In this document: positions 1 to 6,676 of the stretch, piece by piece
How the letters are laid out: each line of letters starts with the position of its first letter
How positions within the stretch are numbered: the first letter of the stretch is position 1
Assembly (NCBI GenBank): GCA_029262935.1
Contig: JAJCYK010000005.1
Span: 1-8,650 of the forward strand
DNA length: 8,650 bases
Origin: Cytophagales bacterium
GTDB lineage: Bacteria > Bacteroidota > Bacteroidia > Cytophagales > Cyclobacteriaceae
Direction: 5' to 3'
Position numbers and translations under genes: made by a program
Notes under the pieces: model-generated
Database searches by the model: none
What the model saw: only the letters and a program-made list of their open reading frames with translations
What the model was told of the DNA's origin: nothing

Positions 1-28
1 AGTATCTAGCTGAGTATTTTTTATATAT

Positions 29-71
29 GCAGGCTGAAAATCTTAGGATTATCAGCCTGCAATTTTTTTTT
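29..71 (+). terminator. Rho-independent terminator of an upstream transcription unit
   Basis: A near-perfect inverted repeat is followed by a T run. GCAGGCTGA (29-37) pairs with TCAGCCTGC (52-60) over 9 bp; after one A-A mismatch, AATC (39-42) pairs with GATT (47-50), leaving a TTAG tetraloop. Nine consecutive T follow at 63-71. The T run lies only on the plus-strand 3' side, so the terminator acts on rightward transcription entering from a gene left of the window. It insulates the ebo operon, which must therefore have its own promoter in 72-158. Nothing coding can be supported in positions 1-28. Confidence 0.9.
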
Positions 72-117
72 GTATTGATCTGGATTTACTCCATCAGCGA
101 TTTTCCAAAAATTGATT

Positions 118-125
118 TATATTTA
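118..125 (+). promoter_or_regulatory. Candidate Bacteroidota-type -7 box for the ebo operon
   Basis: TATATTTA matches the Bacteroidota -7 consensus TAnnTTTG at all but the last position and would place transcription start near 131, giving a leader of about 28 bases before the eboA ATG. No clear -33 TTG or TTTG is visible at the usual spacing, only a T-rich TTTT at 101-104. The stretch 72-158 lies between a strong terminator and the first gene of the operon, so a promoter must be in it; this is the best candidate I see, not a firm one. Confidence 0.33.
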
Positions 126-158
126 ATCCTTGATAAAAGGTAATATAGATGCTTTTCC

Positions 159-1076
159 ATGGATTCCCCTGCCTATTTTGATGTTAGTAGTGCTTTAGCC
201 TTTCTGAAAAAACTGTTGCTTAAGCGATTGCCTCCGCCATCTCATGACTGGTTGTTGACAAAATTAACTTTGCTTGAGACAGATCCTGCTGCCAAAAACC
301 TCTACCTGTTTTTCGGAGCGGCACCTAGATTTATCACTGAGGAAGTTTTGGTAATCACCGAGGAAGAACAATCACAGGCGAAGCAACTAAGGGAGGGATG
401 GTACATCAAGGATATGACATCCGTGCAGGCCTCAAGAATTTTGGCCGTATTAAGTTATTCAAGTCAACCCCAGGAATCATTCTTTCACTCTTTAGAGCAA
501 TTGTTTACTACAGCAGAAATGAATGAATTAGTAGCACTGTATCGGGCATTGCCTTTGTTACCATATGCTCCGAGTTTTAAGCTACGAGCTGCGGAAGGCA
601 TCAGAACCAATATGTCGGTGGTATTTGATGCTATTGCTTTGCACAACCCCTATACTCATGATTACCTGGACGATGATGCCTGGAATCAAATGATATTAAA
701 GGCCTTGTTCATGGACCGACCACTTTTCAAAATTTGGGGCATTGACAATCGAAGCAATTATTCGTTGAGTAAAATGATATCGGACTTCGCTCATGAAAGA
801 TGGGCTGCTGGCAGAGATACTTCTCCAGAAATGTGGCGCCCAATTAAAAAAGACCCCTCAGAAGCAATTTACGATGATTTGCGTAAATTGCTTCTTATGG
901 AAGATCCTATACAGCAAGCCGCTGCGGTGTTGGCCGCCCGTGCTTTGAATACTCCCTCTGCAAAGTCGTTGCTAGAGGAGTTCGAGGCCACAGTTTCCGG
1001 CCTTGATGCGAATACACTAAATTGGCAAGCCATCGGAAAAAGGTGGCGGCACCTAAAGAAGCTTTCTTCAAATTGA
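159..1076 (+). CDS. eboA: EboA-domain protein, first gene of the ebo operon
   Basis: The 305-residue protein has no signal peptide or membrane segment, so it is probably a cytosolic helical protein; its biochemical role is unknown even where ebo has been studied. It is recognised by the EboA signature in residues 120-219: LVALYRALPLLPY, then a conserved block with R149-T150-N151, FDAIALHNPY (156-165), AWNQMILKALF (174-184) and HERWAAGR (212-219). The N-terminal part (about 10-115) is helical with an APRF segment (55-58). The last 75 residues form a helical tail with HEAT-like spacing (QQAAAVLAARAL) that ends in NWQAIG. The ATG at 159 is the first in frame after a TAA at 141-143; an ATG at 149 is out of frame. 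No Shine-Dalgarno sequence precedes it. EboB starts 18 bases after its stop. The name is secure from sequence and context; no catalytic residues can be proposed. Confidence 0.92.
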   Translation: MDSPAYFDVSSALAFLKKLLLKRLPPPSHDWLLTKLTLLETDPAAKNLYLFFGAAPRFITEEVLVITEEEQSQAKQLREGWYIKDMTSVQASRILAVLSYSSQPQESFFHSLEQLFTTAEMNELVALYRALPLLPYAPSFKLRAAEGIRTNMSVVFDAIALHNPYTHDYLDDDAWNQMILKALFMDRPLFKIWGIDNRSNYSLSKMISDFAHERWAAGRDTSPEMWRPIKKDPSEAIYDDLRKLLLMEDPIQQAAAVLAARALNTPSAKSLLEEFEATVSGLDANTLNWQAIGKRWRHLKKLSSN

Positions 1077-1094
1077 TCCCAAGTACTTGACATT

Positions 1095-1997
1095 ATGTTT
1101 ATAGACCCTCATGTTCATATGACATCTCGTACCACCGATGATTATCAAGCCATGCAGGCTGCTGGTGTGGTTGCGATTATCGAACCGGCATTTTGGCTGG
1201 GTCAGCCTCGCACAGAAGTTGGAACTTTTAAAGATTATTACAGCAGCTTAGTGGGTTGGGAACGTTTTCGCTCCAGTCAATTTGGTATACGACACTACTG
1301 TACTATTGGATTAAACTCAAAGGAAGCTAACAATCAAGCTTTGGCAGAGCAGGTAATGGAACTGCTACCTTTGTTTGTCTGTAAAGAAGGGGTGGTTGGC
1401 ATCGGGGAGATTGGCTATGACGACCAGACTGAAGCAGAAGAAAAATATTTTAGATTGCAATTGGAGCTAGCCAAAGAACTTGACTTGCCCGTCCAGGTTC
1501 ATACACCCCATAGAGATAAAAAAAGAGGCACAACTCGAAGTATGGATGTTATTGTCGAGCACAATATTGATCCTTCCAAAGTTATCATCGACCACAACAA
1601 TGAAGAAACTGCTCAAGAGGTTTTAGATAGAGGCTTTTGGGCGGCATTTACCATATACCCATTTACTAAAATGGGTAATGAAAGAATGGTGGAGGTAGTA
1701 CGACAATATGGTAGCAACAAAATAATAGTGGATAGCTCGGCTGATTGGGGAATCAGTGACCCATTAGCTGTCCCTAAGACTGCAGCCCTAATGGCAGAAA
1801 GGGGCATTTCTGCGGAGGACATTAAAATGACCTGTTATCAAAATGCCTTATCCGCGTATGGTCAAAGCGGTCAAATGAAAGAAAGCGATTGGTTGCAGGC
1901 TGATCAGGTAGATCAAACACAGCTGTACCAGGGCAATTCGGTGTTACGTGGCCAGAGACCCGACCAGGAAAGTGGTATTTCAAATATCATTCAATAA
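1095..1997 (+). CDS. eboB: TatD-family metal-dependent hydrolase EboB
   Basis: This 300-residue TIM-barrel protein belongs to the TatD branch of the amidohydrolase superfamily. The metal-binding set is intact: H6 and H8 (DPHVH at the very N-terminus, which fixes the start), E105 in GIGEIGYD, H136 in VQVHTPHRDKKRG, H167 in IIDHNNEE and probably D217 in SSADWG. Typical TatD proteins are about 260 residues nucleases. This one diverges by its PAFWLGQPRTEVGTF (31-45), HTPHRDKKRGTTR (136-148) and DWGISDPLAVPK (217-228) blocks, which I recognise as specific to ebo clusters, so DNase activity should not be assumed. It lacks a signal peptide and is probably cytosolic. The tail after about residue 270 is polar and poorly conserved-looking. 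The substrate is unknown; a hydrolytic step on the ebo metabolite is an inference from operon position. Confidence 0.92.
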   Translation: MFIDPHVHMTSRTTDDYQAMQAAGVVAIIEPAFWLGQPRTEVGTFKDYYSSLVGWERFRSSQFGIRHYCTIGLNSKEANNQALAEQVMELLPLFVCKEGVVGIGEIGYDDQTEAEEKYFRLQLELAKELDLPVQVHTPHRDKKRGTTRSMDVIVEHNIDPSKVIIDHNNEETAQEVLDRGFWAAFTIYPFTKMGNERMVEVVRQYGSNKIIVDSSADWGISDPLAVPKTAALMAERGISAEDIKMTCYQNALSAYGQSGQMKESDWLQADQVDQTQLYQGNSVLRGQRPDQESGISNIIQ

Positions 1998-2005
1998 GGC
2001 TCATC

Positions 2006-2932
2006 ATGAGCAGTCTAAAAGCTTACTTTCAATTACTTCGTCCGCCCAATTTAGTTACTGCAATAACCGATGTATTGGCTGGGGTAGCCGTAGCCGTAGG
2101 TTGGAGTTTAATAGAATTGCCCAGCGCCTATTTCCCAATTAGTCCTGCGATAATAGGAGGTTATGGACAAGACTGGCCATGGCTGGTGCTAGCCACCTTG
2201 GGATTGTATGGAGGTGGCGTCGTGCTCAATGATTTTTATGACGCGGACTTGGACAGCCTAGAAAGGCCTGAAAGACCCATTCCGTCAGGAAAGGTACCTC
2301 GATTGCATGCAGGATGGTTAGGCTACATCTTACTCACACTGGGAGTAGGTGCCGCTTTCAAGGCCAGCTTCACCAGTGGGGCAATTTCCTTGGTAATTGT
2401 GGTCCTAGTAATTATTTACGACAAGTTGAGTAAGAATTATTCAATATGGGGACCGCTTAATATGGGACTTTGTCGAGGATGTAATTTGATGCTTGGGATC
2501 AGCGCAGTTCCTGTGCTGGTCTCACCTTTATTGTTCCTTTCTATCATTCCAATTATTTATATCTCTGCTATTACTTTGATTAGTAGAGGAGAGGTTCATG
2601 GCAACACCAGACGTAATTTCAATTTGGGTTTGGGATTATATGTTCTGGTTGGTGCAATGATCCTGAGCTTGGGTTTATTGCCACAATATCAGTGGTGGTT
2701 TGGCTTACCTTTCCTTATGGTAGTAGTTTTGATTGTACTTCCACCACTAATAAAGGCACGTAAAACCAACCGACCCGAATTGATTGGACGGGCCGTAAAA
2801 GCCGGTGTTTTGGCACTTATACCTTTAAACGCAGCCCTAGCTGCTGGATTCACAGGATTGATTTTTGGATTATTGTTACTATTATTGCTACCCTTATCAC
2901 TTTTACTTGCTAAAATATTTGCTGTTACCTAG
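2006..2932 (+). CDS. eboC: UbiA-family membrane prenyltransferase EboC
   Basis: The 308-residue, very hydrophobic protein has about eight to nine membrane segments, roughly at 17-35, 58-75, 103-119, 124-139, 160-176, 178-193, 207-224, 230-247, 264-281 and 283-302 (boundaries by eye). The first UbiA motif is clear: N75-D76-x-x-D79-x-x-x-D83 in a hydrophilic loop followed by RPERPIPSG (87-95), which binds prenyl diphosphate through Mg2+. The second conserved loop is YDKLSKNYSIWGPLNMGLCRG (138-158), with D139, K143 and R157. Members transfer a prenyl chain to an acceptor, often an aromatic ring or a polar head group; the acceptor here is unknown. It is the only membrane-embedded ebo enzyme and so the likely anchor and lipid-linking step. 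It starts 8 bases after eboB and ends 6 bases before eboD. It is not a duplicate of housekeeping MenA/UbiA as judged by its location. Confidence 0.92.
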   Translation: MSSLKAYFQLLRPPNLVTAITDVLAGVAVAVGWSLIELPSAYFPISPAIIGGYGQDWPWLVLATLGLYGGGVVLNDFYDADLDSLERPERPIPSGKVPRLHAGWLGYILLTLGVGAAFKASFTSGAISLVIVVLVIIYDKLSKNYSIWGPLNMGLCRGCNLMLGISAVPVLVSPLLFLSIIPIIYISAITLISRGEVHGNTRRNFNLGLGLYVLVGAMILSLGLLPQYQWWFGLPFLMVVVLIVLPPLIKARKTNRPELIGRAVKAGVLALIPLNAALAAGFTGLIFGLLLLLLLPLSLLLAKIFAVT

Positions 2933-2938
2933 TACTTT

Positions 2939-4090
2939 ATGAGGTCCATCAATCAATCCTTTTCAGTCACTTATCAATATACAGTGACCTTTACCAAGGG
3001 CATCTTTCATGTTGACAATCCCTTATTCGCAGCTTTGTTTCCAAAATCTCCGCTCATTCCCAAATTATTGGTAGTGCTTGACCAAGGCGTGGCAGCCGCC
3101 CACCCTGACCTGGTAGCCCAAATAGCGCAGTACGGTGAAAAATACCAGAAGCAATTTAAAATAGCAGGACCGGTAGTAACGATTCCTGGAGGTGAACAAT
3201 GCAAGAATGACCAAATGCATTTAGAAAGAATTCTGGCCGCAATTAACGAGCACAACATCGATCGGCATTCTTATGTAATTATCATAGGTGGTGGCGCGGT
3301 GTTGGATGTTGCCGGTTATGCTGCTTCAATTGGCCATAGAGGAATACGGCAAGTGAGAATCCCCACTACCGTACTGGCACAAAATGACTCTGGCGTAGGT
3401 GTCAAAAATGGGGTTAATGCCTTTGGTAAAAAGAACTTTCTTGGGAGCTTTTCTCCGCCCGTAGCAGTGGTAAATGACCAAAGCTTTTTAACAACTTTGG
3501 ACATTAGGGATTGGCGATCTGGTATAGCAGAAGCTATTAAAGTTGGTTTGATCAAAGATCGTGCTTTATTCGATTTTATTAAACAATCTGTCACTCAGTT
3601 GGTGCAACGTGATGCGGAGACTATGGACAAGTTGATCCATCAATGTGCTGAATTGCATGTGCAGCATATTGCATCAGGCGACCCTTTTGAGCAAGGGTCT
3701 TCCAGGCCTCTTGATTTTGGCCATTGGGCAGCCCACAAATTAGAGCAACTATCTAATTACCAACTTCGACATGGGGAAGCCGTGGCCTTAGGAATAGCTT
3801 TGGACTGTACTTATTCCTATCTAATTGATAAATTAAGCGAAGAGAACTTAATAGATATATTGTGTCTTTTACGCGAAATAGGCTTTGATTTGTATACTGA
3901 TCTTTTTGAAGAAGATACATTATTACAGGGATTGAAGGAGTTTCAGGAGCATTTAGGAGGAGAATTGACCATCACATTACTGGATGACATTGGGTGTGGT
4001 ACAGAAGTCCACCACATGGACACAGAGATAATTCGCAAAAGCATAAAGTTATTATATCGATACCATCATCATAATTCATTGAGTGCATGA
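2939..4090 (+). CDS. eboD: 3-dehydroquinate-synthase-like sugar-phosphate cyclase EboD
   Basis: The 383-residue protein has the dehydroquinate-synthase fold: an NAD-binding half with PGGEQCKN (83-90) and GGGAVLDVAGYAAS (117-130), then IPTT (141-144). The active site has D150, K156, GKKNFLG (163-169), and E198 and K201 in AEAIKVGLI. The metal ligands appear intact as E198, H262 and H278 (RHGEAVALG). It departs from true AroB in three places: the lysine after AEL is H240, the LNxGHT motif reads LDFGHW (258-263, D259), and the C-terminal DKK motif is replaced by EHLGG (337-341). These changes are of the kind seen when this fold works on substrates other than DAHP, for example sedoheptulose 7-phosphate cyclases. 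I infer cyclisation of an unidentified sugar phosphate, not the shikimate step. The start is supported by QSFSVTYQY near the N-terminus; the stop overlaps the eboE ATG. Confidence 0.91.
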   Translation: MRSINQSFSVTYQYTVTFTKGIFHVDNPLFAALFPKSPLIPKLLVVLDQGVAAAHPDLVAQIAQYGEKYQKQFKIAGPVVTIPGGEQCKNDQMHLERILAAINEHNIDRHSYVIIIGGGAVLDVAGYAASIGHRGIRQVRIPTTVLAQNDSGVGVKNGVNAFGKKNFLGSFSPPVAVVNDQSFLTTLDIRDWRSGIAEAIKVGLIKDRALFDFIKQSVTQLVQRDAETMDKLIHQCAELHVQHIASGDPFEQGSSRPLDFGHWAAHKLEQLSNYQLRHGEAVALGIALDCTYSYLIDKLSEENLIDILCLLREIGFDLYTDLFEEDTLLQGLKEFQEHLGGELTITLLDDIGCGTEVHHMDTEIIRKSIKLLYRYHHHNSLSA

Positions 4091-5298
4091 AGATCAATTC
4101 AGGGCATCTGACCTATTGTACAAATATTCATCCCGGAGAAAGTTGGGACCAGGTCTTTAGGTCCCTTCAAAAAAATGTGCCGGACATCAAACAGTCAGTT
4201 TCGCCCAGCAAACCTTTTGGATTAGGCCTCAGGTTATCGAATCAGGCGAGCCTCGAATTGATAGATCAGGGACTGGCTTCATTCAAAGATTGGCTGGCTC
4301 AGGAAGATGTTTACATTTTTACGATGAATGGATTTCCATATGGTGGATTTCATAGACAAAAGGTCAAAGATCAGGTACATCAACCTGATTGGACTACTAA
4401 TGAAAGACTCGACTATACCTTACGTTTATTCAAGATTTTAAGCCAGATCCTTCCGGAGGGTCAAATAGGTGGTATTAGTACTTCTCCGCTTTCTTACAAA
4501 CCCTGGTTATCTGAAAAGAATGTCCCTGAGGCTTTTGAAAAAAGTACGGAAAACATCGTAAATGTGGTAATGGCGTTACACAGATATCGGGAACGTGACC
4601 GTGTTCATATGCATTTGGACATTGAACCAGAACCAGATGGACTTTTAGAGAACTCAAGCGAAACCGTGGCCTTTTTTGAGGAGTGGCTGCTGCCTATGGG
4701 AGTAGCAAGATTAACCCAATCCTTAGGCGTTTCCGCAGAAGAAGCGGCTGGAATTATAAGACAACATGTACAAGTATGCTATGATGTGTGTCATTTTGCC
4801 GTCAGCTACGAAGACCAAAAGGTGGCGATGGAGGCTTTTCAAACCGCACATATCAGTATAGGGAAAATACAAATAAGTGCAGCTTTAAAGAAAGAATTTC
4901 CTGAAGACAACGAGAGGAGTGCGTATTACCAGGCCTTCAGTTCTTTAAATGAACCAACATATTTGCATCAAGTGGTAAGCCGCCATGATGATGACAGCCT
5001 GGAATCTTTTAGAGATTTGCCGGAAGCTTTGGAGTCTTTTAATAACCCGCAAATACGCGAGTGGCGCACGCACTTTCATGTTCCCGTATTTGTGGATTCT
5101 TATGGTGTGTTAGAAGCTACCCAGGCCGATATTGTGGAAGTATTGGAATTGTGGAAACAGCATCCAATGACTGCTCATTTGGAAGTAGAAACGTATACCT
5201 GGGAAGTGCTTCCTACAGAGCTTCAACTGGAAATAACAGATTCAATTGTAAGAGAAATGCAGTGGGTACTGCAACAGATCAAAACAGAGGATGTATAA
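4087..5298 (+). CDS. eboE: Xylose-isomerase-like TIM-barrel protein EboE
   Basis: This 403-residue protein belongs to the sugar-phosphate isomerase/epimerase TIM-barrel superfamily and has the EboE pattern. It opens with HLTYCTNIHPGESW (7-20), then TMNGFPYGGFHRQKVKD (79-95), GISTSPLSYKPW (129-140), HLDIEPEPDG (176-185), YDVCHFAVSYE (232-242), GKIQIS (259-264), YLHQVV (292-297), THFHVPVF (328-335) and HLEVETYTWEVLP (364-376). Candidate metal or active-site residues, by analogy with xylose isomerase-like barrels, are E180, D233, H236, Q262 and E366/E368. No signal peptide is seen. Isomerisation or epimerisation of the product of EboD is plausible but unproven. Database names such as metabolite traffic protein come from the cluster phenotype, not a tested activity. 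Its ATG lies in the ATGA overlap with eboD and its tail overlaps eboF by 8 bases, implying translational coupling. Confidence 0.92.
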   Translation: MKINSGHLTYCTNIHPGESWDQVFRSLQKNVPDIKQSVSPSKPFGLGLRLSNQASLELIDQGLASFKDWLAQEDVYIFTMNGFPYGGFHRQKVKDQVHQPDWTTNERLDYTLRLFKILSQILPEGQIGGISTSPLSYKPWLSEKNVPEAFEKSTENIVNVVMALHRYRERDRVHMHLDIEPEPDGLLENSSETVAFFEEWLLPMGVARLTQSLGVSAEEAAGIIRQHVQVCYDVCHFAVSYEDQKVAMEAFQTAHISIGKIQISAALKKEFPEDNERSAYYQAFSSLNEPTYLHQVVSRHDDDSLESFRDLPEALESFNNPQIREWRTHFHVPVFVDSYGVLEATQADIVEVLELWKQHPMTAHLEVETYTWEVLPTELQLEITDSIVREMQWVLQQIKTEDV

Positions 5299-6661
5299 AA
5301 CTGTAGTTCTAAACGTAGTGGGATTGAGTGAACGGATTTTGGGACCACATACTCCCTGGCTAAATTCCTGGTTAAAGCAAGGAAATAAAAGTTATGTTAA
5401 GCCTCAGATTCCGGCAGTAACGTGTACGATGCAATCCACTTATTTGACTGGCAAGAGACCGGATGAACACGGAATCGTGGGTAATGGCTGGTATTTTGAG
5501 GAGGAGTGTGAAGTTAAGTTTTGGCGGCAATCCAATCGATTAGTTCAGGCTCCTAAAATTTGGGAAAAGGCCAAGGCTCATGATCCCCAATTTACCTGTG
5601 CTAACCTTTTTTGGTGGTATAACATGTACTCCAGTGTTGATTATTCAGTAACCCCTAGGCCAAATTATTTGGCTGATGGGAGAAAAATTCCTGATGTCTA
5701 TACGCAACCTTCTGGCCTTAGAGAGGAGCTGCAACAGGAGCTAGGCCCATTTCCATTATTCGAATTTTGGGGCCCAAACACCACTATAAATTCCAGCAAG
5801 TGGATTGCTGAGGCCGCAAAATTGACTGATAGAAAGCATGACCCCACGCTTACTATGATTTATTTGCCCCATTTAGATTATTGCCTGCAAAAGTTTGGTC
5901 ACCAGGACGAGAGATCGTATAAGGACATTCAGCAAATTGACTCTATCTGTGAAGACTTAATTACTTTTTATCAAGACCAGAAAGCTCGGGTCATTTTGTT
6001 GTCGGAGTATGGCATCACTCCCGTGAACCGTCCGGTGGCGTTGAACCGGGTTTTAAGAAAAAAGGGCTGGATCCAAATTCGTGAAGAAAGAGGATTGGAA
6101 TTGTTAGATTCTGGGGCCAGTGCAGCCTTTGCCGTGTCGGATCATCAAATTGCCCATGTGTACGTTAAAAACAAATCCAACATACCTCAAGTTAAGGAGC
6201 TCCTAACTCAAACACCTGGAGTATCCGAGGTTTGGGACAAACAAGATCAAAAAAACGAGCATCTGAATCATAGCAGATCGGGAGATTTGGTAGTGGTAGC
6301 AAAGCCTGATAGTTGGTTTACCTACTATTATTGGGAAGATGATAGCAAAGCCCCAGATTTTGCCCGGACCGTTGACATTCACCGCAAGCCAGGATATGAC
6401 CCTGTTGAAATGTTTGCGAATCCTCGGATTAAATGGCTCAAACCCCTCATAGGCTGGAAGCTTTTGAAGAAGAAGCTTGGCTTTAGAACACTGATGAACG
6501 TGATCCCACTCGACTCACAGTTAATTTCAGGATCGCACGGAATAGTTCCAAAATCAACCGCGGATTGGCCGTTATTAGCTACCCAAGGGTTTCATTCCGG
6601 CGAATCCATGACTGCCCCGGAAGTTCATGACGTTATTTGGCAGGTGCTTTCAAAAGGATAG
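5291..6661 (+). CDS. eboF: Alkaline-phosphatase/nucleotide-pyrophosphatase-fold protein EboF with altered metal site
   Basis: The 456-residue protein has an alkaline phosphatase superfamily fold of the nucleotide pyrophosphatase/phosphodiesterase (NPP) type. It carries PAVTCTMQSTYLTGKRPDEHGIVGNGW-like residues at 41-67 with nucleophile candidate T44, YLPHLDY at 191-197, LSEYG at 237-241 and SGSHG at 413-417. Long ebo-type blocks include FWRQSNRLVQAPKIWE (77-92), FWWYNMYSSVDYSVTPRPNY (107-126) and FARTVDIHRKPGYDPVE (357-373). Against the canonical NPP metal sites, T44, D196 and H416 are kept, but the Asp before the first Gly is V10, the DxxxH His is Q200, and the SDHG Asp and His are E239 and Y240. 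I recall these positions being similar in other EboF-like proteins, so this may be a family trait. No signal peptide is seen although most relatives are exported. The start overlaps the end of eboE, and the stop lies 5 bases from a convergent gene. Confidence 0.9.
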   Translation: MYKTVVLNVVGLSERILGPHTPWLNSWLKQGNKSYVKPQIPAVTCTMQSTYLTGKRPDEHGIVGNGWYFEEECEVKFWRQSNRLVQAPKIWEKAKAHDPQFTCANLFWWYNMYSSVDYSVTPRPNYLADGRKIPDVYTQPSGLREELQQELGPFPLFEFWGPNTTINSSKWIAEAAKLTDRKHDPTLTMIYLPHLDYCLQKFGHQDERSYKDIQQIDSICEDLITFYQDQKARVILLSEYGITPVNRPVALNRVLRKKGWIQIREERGLELLDSGASAAFAVSDHQIAHVYVKNKSNIPQVKELLTQTPGVSEVWDKQDQKNEHLNHSRSGDLVVVAKPDSWFTYYYWEDDSKAPDFARTVDIHRKPGYDPVEMFANPRIKWLKPLIGWKLLKKKLGFRTLMNVIPLDSQLISGSHGIVPKSTADWPLLATQGFHSGESMTAPEVHDVIWQVLSKG

Positions 6662-6676
6662 TAAGCTTAACTTTTG
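6651..6676. terminator. Weak palindrome at the eboF/TMEM220 convergent junction
   Basis: CAAAAG (6651-6656) pairs with CTTTTG (6671-6676) over 6 bp around a 14-base loop that contains the palindrome TAAGCTTA (6662-6669). It spans the last codons of eboF and of the convergent minus-strand gene. As there are only 5 bases between the two stop codons, any terminator for either gene must overlap coding sequence. The stem is short, AT-rich and lacks a T run, so it is only a possible bidirectional terminator. Confidence 0.2.

Larger units (their letters stand above)
159..6661 (+). other. Complete six-gene ebo operon (eboABCDEF)
   Basis: Six consecutive same-strand genes are in the canonical order eboA-B-C-D-E-F. 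Junctions are A/B +18, B/C +8, C/D +6, D/E overlap 4 (ATGA at 4087-4090), E/F overlap 8 (5291-5298). A strong terminator precedes the block and a minus-strand gene converges on its end, so it is a self-contained transcription unit. From family knowledge, the ebo cluster is spread patchily across Cyanobacteria, Proteobacteria, Bacteroidota and some algal plastids. In Nostoc punctiforme it is required for scytonemin precursors to reach the periplasm. What the Bacteroidota version makes or moves is not known to me, and no dedicated cargo-synthesis gene is visible in the window. Confidence 0.93.

Noticed and set aside
2084..2099. Short tandem repeat GTAGCC-GTAGCC-GTAGG in eboC
   Set aside because: It encodes Val-Ala-Val-Ala-Val in a membrane helix and is explained by codon reuse; it is too short to be a functional repeat.
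2875..2915. Run of leucine codons near the end of eboC
   Set aside because: This is an ordinary hydrophobic last membrane helix, not a low-complexity insertion or frameshift.
3007..3594. Minus-strand open frames of 83 and 92 codons within eboD
   Set aside because: They are antisense shadows of a well-conserved gene and show no family resemblance.
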